Source of the DNA: Brevibacillus brevis
GTDB taxonomy: Bacteria; Bacillota; Bacilli; Brevibacillales; Brevibacillaceae
Direction: 5' to 3'
NCBI RefSeq assembly: GCF_022026395.1
Contig: NZ_CP041767.1
Span: forward strand, 684,001 to 748,000
DNA length: 64,000 nt
The notes below the pieces were generated by a model. The model worked only from the letters and a program-made list of their open reading frames with translations, searched no databases and had not been told where the DNA came from. Shown in pieces: positions 42,914 through 54,413 of this stretch. The first letter of the stretch is position 1. Each line of letters starts with the position of its first letter. A program made the position numbers and the translations under genes.

Positions 42914-44431
42914 ATGGGCCAGCAGGGGTTTTTGTTGGAAATGAACCACATTCATAAAGAATTTCCAGGGGTCAAGGCACTCGATGATGTCACGCTAAAA
43001 GTCCGTCCCGGAACAGTCCATGCACTGATGGGAGAGAATGGAGCGGGCAAATCGACCCTGATGAAGTGTCTCTTCGGAATTTATCGGCCAGATGCGGGAG
43101 AAATCGTCTTAAACCAGGAGCAGGTGACGATGAGCAGCTCAAAGGACGCGCTGGCACATGGCATCTCCATGATTCATCAAGAGCTGCATCCGGTGCCCTT
43201 TCGCAATGTCATGGAAAACATATGGCTGGGACGTTTTCCGGTCAAAAGAATCGGTCCTTTTCCGTTCGTGGATGAGAAAAAAATGCTTTCAGATACGGAG
43301 AAGCTGTTTGCTGATTTGGGAATGGACCTAAATCCGCACGCTGTTGTCCGTGACTTGTCTGTATCCAAGGTACAGTCGCTTGAAATTGCCAAAGCTGTCT
43401 CCTACCAATCCAAAGTGATTATTATGGACGAGCCGACGTCTTCACTGACAGGAAACGAGGTGGAGCAGCTATTTGCGATCATCCGCGAACTGAAGAGCAG
43501 AGGCGTCGCCATCATCTATATTTCACACAAGATGGAAGAAATTTTACGGATCGCGGATGACGTGACGATTATGCGTGATGGCAAGCTCATTGGAACATGG
43601 CGGGCAGTTGAGCTGACGACAGACCTGATCATCTCCAAGATGGTCGGACGGGACCTGACTCAGCGTTTCCCAAGTCGATCCAATACACCAGGGGAACCCA
43701 TTTTGAAGGTAGAGGGACTGACCTCCCCATTTTCGCAGTCCTTTCAGCATGTGTCGTTTGAATTGCGCAAAGGCGAAATTTTGGGCATAGGCGGACTCGT
43801 GGGTGCACAACGAACAGAGCTGATTGAGGCATTGTTTGGACTGCGGGCAGTGTCAGCAGGAAAAGTGTCGATCAACGATCAGGAGGTACGGATCAAATCA
43901 CCGATGGATGCGAAAAAGTACAAAATGGCGCTCTTGACGGAGGAGCGGAGAGTCACCGGCATCATTCCTGTCTTATCGATTCTGGAAAATACGGTCATTG
44001 CGAATTTGGCCAGTTATCAAACACCTTTTCTGCTCCTCAATGAGCGCAAGCGAAGAGCAGATGTCAGCCGAAGCATCGAGATGCTCCGCGTCAAGACTCC
44101 TTCGATGAAAGCACTGATCAAAAACCTGTCAGGAGGCAATCAGCAAAAGGTTCTCTTGGCGCGGTGGCTTTTGACTGATCCGGATATTTTATTGCTGGAC
44201 GAACCTACGCGTGGGGTCGATGTCGGCGCCAAATACGAAATCTACACCATCATCGCGGAGCTGGCGAGCCAGGGAAAAGGCATCATCATGATTTCCTCGG
44301 AAATGCCGGAGTTGCTTGGCATGTCAGATCGGATCATGGTTATGTGCGAGGGTAAGCTCTCCGGTTTTTTGTCAGGTACAGCGGCAACGGAAGAAGAAAT
44401 CATGCGGCTGGCTACCAAGCATCTTGCATGA
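42914..44431 (+). CDS. mglA: Sugar ABC transporter ATP-binding protein
   Basis: The product is 505 aa from ATG behind GAAGGAGGG. It has two ABC domains, as in MglA/RbsA. The first has Walker A GENGAGKST, signature-like LSVSKVQSLEIAKA and Walker B VIIMDEPTSSLT. The second has the changed Walker A typical of the family (GLVGAQRTEL), signature LSGGNQQKVLLARWL and LLLDEPTRGVDVG. It powers sugar import with the MglC permease. Gene order B-A-C is the standard mgl order. Confidence 0.93.
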   Translation: MGQQGFLLEMNHIHKEFPGVKALDDVTLKVRPGTVHALMGENGAGKSTLMKCLFGIYRPDAGEIVLNQEQVTMSSSKDALAHGISMIHQELHPVPFRNVMENIWLGRFPVKRIGPFPFVDEKKMLSDTEKLFADLGMDLNPHAVVRDLSVSKVQSLEIAKAVSYQSKVIIMDEPTSSLTGNEVEQLFAIIRELKSRGVAIIYISHKMEEILRIADDVTIMRDGKLIGTWRAVELTTDLIISKMVGRDLTQRFPSRSNTPGEPILKVEGLTSPFSQSFQHVSFELRKGEILGIGGLVGAQRTELIEALFGLRAVSAGKVSINDQEVRIKSPMDAKKYKMALLTEERRVTGIIPVLSILENTVIANLASYQTPFLLLNERKRRADVSRSIEMLRVKTPSMKALIKNLSGGNQQKVLLARWLLTDPDILLLDEPTRGVDVGAKYEIYTIIAELASQGKGIIMISSEMPELLGMSDRIMVMCEGKLSGFLSGTAATEEEIMRLATKHLA

Positions 44432-44449
44432 GAAAGGAGGGGAACGAAT

Positions 44450-45469
44450 ATGTCTCAGTTGTCTGCTAAACAGGTGCATGGCTTTGTTACGCAAAACGCC
44501 ATCTATATCGTTCTGGTTTTGTTAATAGCGGGAATAGCGATTTACGATCCCAATTTTCTTTCCATTACAACGCTTCGGGATATTTTGATCCAATCCTCAA
44601 CTCGCGCCATTATTGCTTTGGGTGCTGCGTTTGTTCTTATTACGGGCGGAACGGATCTTTCCGCGGGGCGAGTGGTCGGATTGACGGCTGTCATCTCCGC
44701 CTCGATGCTGCAAACTCAAGACTATCCGCGGAGATTTTTCCCCGATTTACCCGATTTGCCGTTGCTTATCCCTATTATCATTGCAATTGCTTCGGGTTTG
44801 CTGGTTGGCCTGATCAACGGCATCATTGTGTCCCGCTTTAGTGTGCCCCCTTTTATCGCCACGCTGGGCATGATGGTCATTGTATACGGGTTCAACTCTA
44901 TCTATTTTGATATGGAGCCCAATCAATCGCAGCCAATAGCCGGACTGCGGAGTGACTTCAATCAGCTTGGGACAGGGTACATCGGCCCGAGTGGCCCGTA
45001 TTCGATTCCGTATATCGTCATCATTGCGATCATGGTTGCGTTCATCGTCTGGGTGATCTTCAACAAAACACGGCTTGGTAAAAACATGTACGCCATCGGG
45101 GGCAACATGCAGGCCGCAACTGTTTCCGGGATCAACGTTGCTTTCAACCTCATGATCATTTATGCCATTGCTGGTGCCCTGTATGGACTCGGTGGTGTTC
45201 TGGAGGCAGCCCGGACAGGTGGCGCGACGAACAATTACGGCAACATGTATGAGCTGGATGCTATTGCAGCCTGTGTGGTAGGGGGAGTATCGACGTCTGG
45301 CGGAATTGGTACCGTTCCAGGTGTGCTTGCGGGTGTCCTTATTTTTGGTGTCATCAACTATGGTCTTACGTTTATCGGAGTCAGCCCGTATTGGCAGCTC
45401 ATCATCAAAGGACTCATCATTGTGGCAGCCGTTGCTTTTGACATTCGTAAATACTTGGCGAAAAAATAA
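44450..45469 (+). CDS. mglC: Sugar ABC transporter permease
   Basis: The product is 339 aa from ATG behind AAAGGAGGGG. Eight to ten membrane helices are visible, with family signatures ITGGTDLSAGRVVGLTAVISASML, IVSRFSVPPFIATLGMMVIVYG and LGKNMYAIGGNMQAATVSGINV, and EAARTGGATNNYGNMYELDAIAACVVGGVSTSGGIG near the C-terminus, which is strongly MglC-like. It forms the membrane channel as a dimer. It ends the mgl operon and has a terminator shared with the DUF418 gene. Confidence 0.93.
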   Translation: MSQLSAKQVHGFVTQNAIYIVLVLLIAGIAIYDPNFLSITTLRDILIQSSTRAIIALGAAFVLITGGTDLSAGRVVGLTAVISASMLQTQDYPRRFFPDLPDLPLLIPIIIAIASGLLVGLINGIIVSRFSVPPFIATLGMMVIVYGFNSIYFDMEPNQSQPIAGLRSDFNQLGTGYIGPSGPYSIPYIVIIAIMVAFIVWVIFNKTRLGKNMYAIGGNMQAATVSGINVAFNLMIIYAIAGALYGLGGVLEAARTGGATNNYGNMYELDAIAACVVGGVSTSGGIGTVPGVLAGVLIFGVINYGLTFIGVSPYWQLIIKGLIIVAAVAFDIRKYLAKK

Positions 45470-45472
45470 TAG

Positions 45473-45518
45473 AGACCCCAGTCGGCTGTCAACCAAGGCA
45501 GCTTTTCTGGGGTCTTTG
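45473..45518 (+). terminator. Bidirectional terminator after mglC
   Basis: AGACCCCAG pairs with CTGGGGTCT, followed by a short T-run. The minus strand also has an A/T-rich flank, so it can end the convergent DUF418 gene. Confidence 0.75.
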
Positions 45519-45523
45519 CTTGT

Positions 45524-46573
45524 TTATTTTCGCAACGGTGTGATTTTCATATACGTAAATAATCGCCATACCCACTCCAGTGGCCCCATGCGGAAGGCAG
45601 ATAGCCAGAGTACGCTTGATACCATTTGCACCACGTAGATACCAAGGCAGATCAATGTCGTTTGCAGGTAGCCGAGATTGCCAAACCAATCGAACAAATA
45701 GCCTCCCACAAGGATCAATACGGTTTGTCCGACGTAGTTTGTCAAAGCCATGCGACCGTAGCTGGTCAACGGAGAGAGGACGGTCTGGACGGTTTTATTT
45801 TGCAGCAGCCGAATCAAGGTCGTCGTGTAAAAGGCAGCCATGACAAGACCAGTAGAGGTCAAGGCAATCGTGTAGTTCATCAACTGCTGGAGGGCTTCTT
45901 CTGACACGGTATCGTCTACAACCAGATTAGCCCCACTCATTGCTAGATCAGTCGGAGTCAGTCGGTATTGGATAAACAAGCCGATTAACGAAAGGACGAG
46001 GGTCACGCCCTGCACTTTTTTAATCACAGGCATAAATCTCGGAATGTCCTGAAAGACTCCGTACTGCCCGACAGCAAGTCCCAAAATAAACAAGGGAAGC
46101 ACCAAAAGCGCTTTGAAGCCAATAGCGCAGACAGCGATAGACAGAATAAGGCTGATGATCAGATTGGTTCGCGCCTTCAATCGATAAAAGGGCAGTAAGA
46201 TGAAGCCGAAGATAGCGTAGATGAAAAGTGCTTCACCAGGGTGAAACATTTTATGCACAAAGCCAAGAGCGAGGAGCGCAATCAGACGCCGAATGAACAA
46301 AACAGTGCTATTGGCCCCTTTTTCTTTTGCCCGACTGATGAAAATATAGAAGCCTACGCCAAACAAGAAGGAAAAGATCACGAAGAAGCGAGATTCCACA
46401 AAGAAATTGAAAAACTGGAACAGCCAGTGGTCCACACTTCCGATCTCAGGTGTTTGCGCATACAGCAATGCCACAATGTTGACGAGGAGAATGCCCATTA
46501 AGGCAAAGCCCCGTACGGTATCTAATGTATCAATTCGTTGGTTCATGGTAGGTGCGTTTTCGCTCAATCCCAT
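45524..46573 (-). CDS. DUF418 family multi-pass membrane protein
   Basis: About 349 aa. The N-terminus TLDTVRGFALMGILLVNIVAL and the C-terminal segment YGRMALTNYVGQTVLILVGGYLFDWFGNLG, then FRMGPLEWVWRLFTYMK, are signatures of the DUF418/YeiB family. About nine membrane helices are visible. The function of the family is not settled; an acyltransferase-like membrane role has been suggested. It is a single gene, convergent with mglC. The start may instead be TTG 46567 (MSENAPTMNQRID), which sits better behind AAGGAAGTG. Confidence 0.85.
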   Translation of the reverse strand: MGLSENAPTMNQRIDTLDTVRGFALMGILLVNIVALLYAQTPEIGSVDHWLFQFFNFFVESRFFVIFSFLFGVGFYIFISRAKEKGANSTVLFIRRLIALLALGFVHKMFHPGEALFIYAIFGFILLPFYRLKARTNLIISLILSIAVCAIGFKALLVLPLFILGLAVGQYGVFQDIPRFMPVIKKVQGVTLVLSLIGLFIQYRLTPTDLAMSGANLVVDDTVSEEALQQLMNYTIALTSTGLVMAAFYTTTLIRLLQNKTVQTVLSPLTSYGRMALTNYVGQTVLILVGGYLFDWFGNLGYLQTTLICLGIYVVQMVSSVLWLSAFRMGPLEWVWRLFTYMKITPLRK

Positions 46574-46768
46574 CACTTCCTTCTCTCGTTGTTCGCCGTC
46601 CGATCGCGCACTTTTCCTATCCTAGCTCATCCGGGGATGGAGGAGAAATGGCATTTGCTTACGTCTCGCTTACAAAAGTGTAAGAAGTGAGCGGATCTCC
46701 CGTATTCGACCGCAACTTCATCCTGAATTCCTGCGTCTATTGTAATAATCAGGAAGTCGGGGTGCACA

Positions 46769-47569
46769 ATGAAACCGATCGCACGGGGGAAGTGGCGTCT
46801 GGCAGCAGGCATGACCTTTTTTCGTTGGAAAAGATATGTACAATGGACATTTGGTCGAACGAGGTTCGCTCATGAGAAAAGAAGCGAATGGTTCCGTTAT
46901 GTCCATTATTCTCATCAAACGATTTTGTTACGCCCATTGCAGAACGTGGAAATGTGGATGCAGCACAACAAAGTGATCAATTTGCGGCTGGCAATTGAAC
47001 GATTGAACGGATTGATCATCCATCCCGGGGAAACCTTTTCGTATTGGAAGCAGATTGGCAAGCCGACCCGTAGCAAAGGCTATGTAGAGGGTATGCTGCT
47101 ATCGCAGGGACGAGTCACGGCCGGAGTTGGCGGAGGGCTTTGTCAGATCTCGAATCTACTGTACTGGATGGCCTTGCATACGCCCTTGACAGTCACGGAA
47201 CGGCATCGTCATAGCTACGATGTTTTTCCCGATTCGAATCGGACACAGCCTTTTGGAAGTGGAGCCACTTGTTTCTATAATTATCTGGATTTGCAAATCG
47301 CCAACCGGACGCAACAGCCCTTTCAACTGCATGTCTACCTGACCGATACACATTTGGCAGGCGAATGGCGTTCAGACATGCCACCGACACGGACGTATGT
47401 CATTTTCGAGAAAGAACATGAGATCTATCCTTCGATTTGGGGAGGGTATGAACGGAAAAATGAATTGTATCGGGATGTTTACACGCTGGAAGGAGAATGG
47501 TTGGAACAGGAATGGCTGACGGAGAATCGGGCTTATTTGATGTATGAGCCATTGCTGCCCAAAGGATGA
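46769..47569 (+). CDS. VanW family protein
   Basis: The product is 266 aa from ATG behind GGGGTG. VanW features are clear: NLRLAIERLNGLIIHPGETFSYWKQIGKPTRSKGYVEGMLLSQGRVTAGVGGGLCQISNLLYWMALH, then RHRHSYDVFPDSNRTQPFGSGATCFYNYLDLQI. VanW occurs in some vancomycin resistance clusters but also widely in Bacillales without resistance; its function is unknown. No vanR, vanS, vanA or vanX homologue is present here, so resistance should not be inferred. It stands alone before pcrA. Confidence 0.88.
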   Translation: MKPIARGKWRLAAGMTFFRWKRYVQWTFGRTRFAHEKRSEWFRYVHYSHQTILLRPLQNVEMWMQHNKVINLRLAIERLNGLIIHPGETFSYWKQIGKPTRSKGYVEGMLLSQGRVTAGVGGGLCQISNLLYWMALHTPLTVTERHRHSYDVFPDSNRTQPFGSGATCFYNYLDLQIANRTQQPFQLHVYLTDTHLAGEWRSDMPPTRTYVIFEKEHEIYPSIWGGYERKNELYRDVYTLEGEWLEQEWLTENRAYLMYEPLLPKG

Positions 47570-47670
47570 TGTTTCCTGTTCGGGATACGAACTGGAACTC
47601 CACTGCGATCTGTGCGAAAATAGGAACATATGCTTTCGTCTAGGGAACGTGGAAAGGTGGATTTATACAT

Positions 47671-50016
47671 ATGTCTTATGCAGATCGTATCACAGCAGGC
47701 CTGAACCCTGAGCAGCGGGAAGCAGTCCTTACAACAGAAGGCCCCGTCTTGATTTTGGCCGGTGCGGGTAGTGGCAAGACCAAGGTATTGACTCAGCGTA
47801 TTGCATACCTGATCAGTGCCAAACAGGTAGCGCCTTGGAGCATTTTGGCGATCACCTTCACCAACAAAGCAGCGCGGGAGATGCAAAACCGTGTGGCGGC
47901 AATTATTGGCGGAGCGGCAGCGCAGGATGCATGGCTGTCAACGTTTCACTCCTTGTGTGTGCGGATTTTGCGCAGGGATATCGACCGACTGGGGATCAAT
48001 CGCAGCTTTTCCATTTTAGATGCGGGTGACCAGTTGTCTGTCGTCAAGCAATGTTTAAAAGAATTGAACATCGATCCGAAGCAGTATGAGCCGCGTTCGA
48101 TTTTAGCTGCGATCAGCGGAGCGAAAAACGAACTGACCGATCCAGAAACCTATACGCGTCTAGCGGGCGATCCATTTGCACAAGTGGCAGCAAAGGTTTA
48201 CACGGCTTATCAGAAAAAGCTGAGAAATAACCAGTCGCTGGACTTCGATGATCTGATCATGACGACAGTTCGTCTGTTTAAAGAAGTGCCGGAAGTATTG
48301 GAGTTTTATCAAAAGAAATTCCGTTATATACACGTTGACGAGTATCAGGATACAAACCGCGCGCAATACCTTTTGATTTCCATGCTGGCTGACAAGTATC
48401 GAAATGTATGCTGCGTGGGGGATGCTGACCAAAGTATTTATAAATGGCGCGGTGCAGATATCTCGATCATTTTAAACTTTGAAAAAGACTATCCCGAAGC
48501 CAAGCTCATCAAGCTCGAGCAAAACTATCGCTCCACCAAAACGATTTTGCAGGCGGCAAACCAGGTCATTGCCAACAACAAGCTGCGCAAGGAGAAGAAG
48601 CTCTGGACAGAGAATCCAGGCGGCGACAAGATCATGTGCTTCCAGGGTGATTCCGAGCACGACGAGGCGTATTTTATTGTCGATACGATTCGCAAGCAGA
48701 TGGCACAGTATAAGCGCTACGACAAGTTCGCAGTCTTGTATCGGACGAATGCACAGTCTCGTGTGGTCGAGGAAGTTTTCATCAAGTCGAATATGCCGTA
48801 CACCATCGTCGGCGGAACCAAGTTCTACGATCGCAAAGAGATCAAGGACATCTTGGCTTATTTGCGTCTCATCTCCAATCCGGATGACGATATCAGCTTG
48901 CAGCGCATTATCAACGTACCGAAGCGTAATATCGGGGATACGACGGTAGACAAGCTACAAGCGTATGCGAACGCAAATGGTCAGTCCCTTTTCCAAGCGA
49001 TTCAGGAGACGGCTTACATGGGGCTGCCTTCACGCACCACGAATGCAATTCTTTCCTTTAATGATCTCATCTCGAATCTGATGCAAATGACCGATTACTT
49101 GAGTGTGACTGAGCTGGTGGAAGAAGTGCTGAAGCGCTCTGGATACCGCGATTCATTAAAAGAAGAAAAGACGCTGGAAGCACAGGCTCGTCTGGAGAAT
49201 ATCGAGGAGTTCCTGTCTGTAACCCAGGAGTTCGAGCGCAAAAATGAAGACAAGAGCTTGCTTGCGTTCCTGACCGACCTCGCGCTGGTAGCAGACATCG
49301 ATTCCTTGGGAGATGATGGTGCCCAGGAGGAAGTATCGGCAGAGGGACAGGTTGTATTAATGACCTTGCACAGCGCCAAAGGGCTGGAGTTCCCTGTGGT
49401 GTTCCTGGTAGGTTGCGAGGAAGGTGTCTTCCCGCATAGCCGCTCTTTGTTTGACGATGCCGAAATGGAGGAAGAGCGCCGTCTGGCTTACGTGGGAATT
49501 ACACGGGCGGAGGAACGCCTGTACATGACATGTGCCCGTATGCGGACGCTGTTTGGACGGACCAATGTGAATGCGCCGTCTCGCTTCCTGCAAGAAATTC
49601 CGGCTGAGCTGTTGGAAGGAAATCCAGCGACAGCGGACAGAGGCTTCGGTGGTGGACGCAGCAGTGCATTTGGACAGCGTGATGGCAGTGCATTCGGACG
49701 TGATGCGGGAGCGAGACCGTTTGGAGCGTCCTCCTCACAAGCAGGCTCTGCTCCGAAATTTGGCATGGGTCAGCGAACCGCAAGCAGTACACCTGCTACA
49801 TTTACTCGTCCGGCGGGTGAAAAACTGCCTGGACACGGTCAAGGAGCAGGCGTTGATTGGAAGGTTGGCGACAGAGTGGCGCATGGCAAATGGGGCAACG
49901 GTACGGTCGTCAAAGTAAAAGGAACGGGCGACGACATGGAGCTCGACATTGCTTTCCCAAGCCCGACTGGCATTAAAAAGCTGTTAGCGAAGTTCGCTCC
50001 TATTCAAAAAGGATAA
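47671..50016 (+). CDS. pcrA: ATP-dependent DNA helicase PcrA (UvrD family)
   Basis: The product is 781 aa. It is an essential 3'-5' helicase in DNA repair and rolling-circle replication. Motifs seen are Q-motif LNPEQREAV, Walker [14 protein letters not shown], Walker [41 protein letters not shown] and [14 protein letters not shown]. The C-terminal Gly/Ser/Ala-rich linker and basic tail ([20 protein letters not shown]) form the tudor-like RNA polymerase-binding segment. It is followed 40 bases on by ligA, as in B. subtilis. Confidence 0.96.
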   Translation: MSYADRITAGLNPEQREAVLTTEGPVLILAGAGSGKTKVLTQRIAYLISAKQVAPWSILAITFTNKAAREMQNRVAAIIGGAAAQDAWLSTFHSLCVRILRRDIDRLGINRSFSILDAGDQLSVVKQCLKELNIDPKQYEPRSILAAISGAKNELTDPETYTRLAGDPFAQVAAKVYTAYQKKLRNNQSLDFDDLIMTTVRLFKEVPEVLEFYQKKFRYIHVDEYQDTNRAQYLLISMLADKYRNVCCVGDADQSIYKWRGADISIILNFEKDYPEAKLIKLEQNYRSTKTILQAANQVIANNKLRKEKKLWTENPGGDKIMCFQGDSEHDEAYFIVDTIRKQMAQYKRYDKFAVLYRTNAQSRVVEEVFIKSNMPYTIVGGTKFYDRKEIKDILAYLRLISNPDDDISLQRIINVPKRNIGDTTVDKLQAYANANGQSLFQAIQETAYMGLPSRTTNAILSFNDLISNLMQMTDYLSVTELVEEVLKRSGYRDSLKEEKTLEAQARLENIEEFLSVTQEFERKNEDKSLLAFLTDLALVADIDSLGDDGAQEEVSAEGQVVLMTLHSAKGLEFPVVFLVGCEEGVFPHSRSLFDDAEMEEERRLAYVGITRAEERLYMTCARMRTLFGRTNVNAPSRFLQEIPAELLEGNPATADRGFGGGRSSAFGQRDGSAFGRDAGARPFGASSSQAGSAPKFGMGQRTASSTPATFTRPAGEKLPGHGQGAGVDWKVGDRVAHGKWGNGTVVKVKGTGDDMELDIAFPSPTGIKKLLAKFAPIQKG

Positions 50017-50052
50017 TATGCAAATGCAAATACAGGCCAATCGCAAAAGTAA

Positions 50053-52080
<2,028 letters not shown>

Positions 52081-52127
52081 AAAAACGGTGGCGACAACGG
52101 ATGAGTAAGGGAAGGGACGTGAAGAGC

Positions 52128-53030
52128 ATGAATAGCTTCCTGAAATGGGGAATCGGTGTAATAGCCATGCTGCAATTGGTTGGCTGTGGAAGTAACAGCA
52201 GTACTGGCAGTGGTAAACAAATCAATACGACTCCTCCAACAGTCACAGCTGCTGCTCTACAAGGGAACTTGACCTATCAGGACGTATTGGAATTGGGAGC
52301 AACCATTCACAATCTGATGATGACCGATGATGCTCGTCAAATATGGGTTGGTACGAATGCTGGGTTGTATAGCTCAGCTGGCGGTGGAACGTGGGGATCT
52401 CTCTCGACAGATTTAGAGCAGTATGCGATCGAAGGTTGGTTTGTGGACCCGGATGATCCGAAGCAAATATTTGTCGGCGGGATTGATGGGGTTCTTCATT
52501 CAACAGATGGTGGTAAAAAGTGGACTTCTGTCAACAAGGGGTTGCCAGAGCCAGCGAATATCAGCAGCTTTGTAGGGAATCGCCAAGGAGACGAAGTGCG
52601 TCTGTTTGCCTTTGTCTCGGGTGAAGGCATCTATCAGTCGAGGGACGGGGCCCAATCATGGAGTTTGTGGCAGCCGATGGATCAGGAAGTATTTGCCATG
52701 GACTTTGATCCCGAACAAGACCGACTCTATGTAGCGGCCCAATTCAGCTTGCTCTATAATGAAGAGGGGCAGTGGAAGACAGAGGAGATTCCCGGAGCAC
52801 AGCAGATCTATTCGCTAGCCATTAACAGACGAACTGGCACTCTGGCTGTCGCAACCGAAAAAGGTATCTACGAGAAAATCAAGGGCGAATGGCGTTTGCT
52901 TGATGCTCGCTCACCGGAAAAGCTGATTGTCATTGCTTCAGGTGGCGAGGATACAAAATGGGTGGGAATTGGCGAATCGGCATTGATCTACAAGCTCGAA
53001 GACAATCGATGGGTCAAGTGGAACGAATGA
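52128..53030 (+). CDS. Lipoprotein with beta-propeller (sialidase/Ycf48-type) repeats
   Basis: The product is 300 aa from ATG 52128 (MNSFLKWGIGVIAMLQLVGC), behind GTGAAGAG. The lipobox LVGC is at residues 17-20, followed by a Ser/Gly/Thr-rich linker. The rest contains BNR-type blades: QIWVGTNAGLYSSAGGGTWGSLS, FVGGIDGVLHSTDGGKKWTSV, FVSGEGIYQSRDGAQSWSLWQ and LAVATEKGIYEKIKGEWRLL. It is a surface protein held on the outer membrane face; the ligand is unknown. It lies between ligA and camS and is probably co-transcribed with camS. Confidence 0.85.
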   Translation: MNSFLKWGIGVIAMLQLVGCGSNSSTGSGKQINTTPPTVTAAALQGNLTYQDVLELGATIHNLMMTDDARQIWVGTNAGLYSSAGGGTWGSLSTDLEQYAIEGWFVDPDDPKQIFVGGIDGVLHSTDGGKKWTSVNKGLPEPANISSFVGNRQGDEVRLFAFVSGEGIYQSRDGAQSWSLWQPMDQEVFAMDFDPEQDRLYVAAQFSLLYNEEGQWKTEEIPGAQQIYSLAINRRTGTLAVATEKGIYEKIKGEWRLLDARSPEKLIVIASGGEDTKWVGIGESALIYKLEDNRWVKWNE

Positions 53031-53071
53031 TTTGTACATCGCCCACCTTTGGATACGAAAAGGAGTAATCT

Positions 53072-54139
53072 ATGAAAGTGAAGTTTTTGACAGGATGCAG
53101 GTTCTTGACAGCTGTACTTCTTGTGATGGCATTGACTGGCTGCTCGTTGATACCTGGGGGCAAGGACAAAGCTCCTGAGCCTACTACACCGTCCTTGTCG
53201 GAGGTAGTGGAAGTATCCGAGGATTACTACGGCAGCATTACCCCGTACCAGCCAAACCAGACACGAGGAATGCTTGCTGATACGAAATATCGCGTCGATT
53301 TCAGTCACCTTGAATTAGGCTTGATGGAGTTTGCTCGGGAGACATACCCGACGTCCGATTATTATTTCCAAGAAGGTCAAGTGGTCAAAAAAGAGCAAGT
53401 TACCCAGTGGATCGCACAGGAAAAGACGGCTGGGGCCAACGGGAAAAAGAAAAACGGAATTCTCGTGCACGTATTGGAGCATGATTACCTGAGCAAGAAG
53501 GATAAGAGCCTGGCTGGCATGGTGTTAGGCTTGTCGCTTTCGCCAAACTATCAGGATGCAACCGGTCAGGACAAGGTGTACACGACACAAGAACTGCAAG
53601 CAAAAGGTCAACAGCTTGCAGCTCGTATCGTGCAGTCTGTACGTGCAACTAGTCCGGAAGTTCCGATCCTGGTTTTGATGTATCAAGTACCGGAGGCGAA
53701 TTCTACTCTGGTGCCGGGGCACTTCATCATGTCAGGAACAGTAGGGGCGAATGAAGCAACGATATCCAAGTGGCTGCCGATCGATGAGGAATATTTCCTG
53801 TTCCCGAGTCCAGAGGTCGAGCAGAAATACCCAGAGCAGTCGTTGCAGTACGACAAGCTGATGCGCCAATCCAAGGGTTATTTCCCTGAATATATCGGGA
53901 TGACTGGTCTGGGACGTTTCATGGACGGCAAGCTCACGGAAATTACGATTACAGCCACGGCAGAGTATGACTCCAGAACAGAGGTTTTGCAGTTTACGCA
54001 ATTTGCAGCAGGAAGCATTAATCAGCTCTTCGACAAAAGCGTTCACGTCAACCTGTACGTCCAGTCGATGAATAAACCATTGTCGCTCTACATTCGGCCG
54101 ACAAGTGGAGAGCCGTATATGCATATTTACAGACAATAA
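53072..54139 (+). CDS. camS: CamS family lipoprotein (sex pheromone precursor-like)
   Basis: The product is 355 aa from ATG behind AAAGGAG. The lipoprotein signal peptide ends LTGC (Cys about 24). The mature region (YYGSITPYQPNQTRGMLADTKYRVDFSHLELGLMEFARE, HFIMSGTVGANEATISKW, HVNLYVQSMNKPLSLYIRPTSGEPYMHIYRQ) matches the CamS/YerH family. In staphylococci and enterococci the cut signal peptide gives rise to conjugation pheromones; in Bacillus no such role is known. In B. subtilis yerH follows ligA, as here apart from one extra gene. Confidence 0.9.
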   Translation: MKVKFLTGCRFLTAVLLVMALTGCSLIPGGKDKAPEPTTPSLSEVVEVSEDYYGSITPYQPNQTRGMLADTKYRVDFSHLELGLMEFARETYPTSDYYFQEGQVVKKEQVTQWIAQEKTAGANGKKKNGILVHVLEHDYLSKKDKSLAGMVLGLSLSPNYQDATGQDKVYTTQELQAKGQQLAARIVQSVRATSPEVPILVLMYQVPEANSTLVPGHFIMSGTVGANEATISKWLPIDEEYFLFPSPEVEQKYPEQSLQYDKLMRQSKGYFPEYIGMTGLGRFMDGKLTEITITATAEYDSRTEVLQFTQFAAGSINQLFDKSVHVNLYVQSMNKPLSLYIRPTSGEPYMHIYRQ

Positions 54140-54150
54140 GGAAAAGCATA

Positions 54151-54199
54151 AAACACCCGAATGATCACCTAAGAAGGTGAGGAGATCGGGTGTTTTTTT
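54151..54199 (+). terminator. Rho-independent terminator after camS
   Basis: AAACACCCGA pairs with TCGGGTGTTT around a loop that has its own small stem (CACCT/AGGTG), followed by a T-run. Confidence 0.9.
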
Positions 54200-54298
54200 G
54201 TACACAAAAGAAAGTGAATTGAACAAATGTGTGAAATGTTGAACGGTGTGTGTACAAAAGTGTTCGGGATACTTCTTGAATCTTGTCGGTGATTTTTC

Positions 54299-54310
54299 TG
54301 CAAAAATGCA
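54299..54310 (+). promoter_or_regulatory. Possible upstream activator site before rocA
   Basis: TGCAAAAATGCA is a palindrome (TGCA-N4-TGCA) about 45 bases upstream of the -24 element. It could be an enhancer site for a RocR-like activator. This is only a suggestion. Confidence 0.3.
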
Positions 54311-54343
54311 AACACTAATAGAGTCGAGCCTTTAATGGTTTTG

Positions 54344-54360
54344 TTGGTATGATCCTTGCA
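54344..54360 (+). promoter_or_regulatory. Sigma-54 (SigL) -24/-12 promoter of rocA
   Basis: TTGGTATGATCCTTGCA has GG and GC exactly ten bases apart, the strict spacing of sigma-54 promoters, with the expected TTGG and TTGCA flanks. B. subtilis roc operons are SigL-dependent, which agrees with the gene downstream. Confidence 0.8.
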
Positions 54361-54413
54361 TATGTTTTATGAGTGATCCGAACATGGAAGATATCGATAA
54401 GGAGGCGTCACAG

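Noticed and set aside
46769-47569. VanW as evidence of vancomycin resistance
   Set aside because: No vanR, vanS, vanH, vanA or vanX homologue is nearby, and VanW proteins are widespread in Bacillales without resistance.
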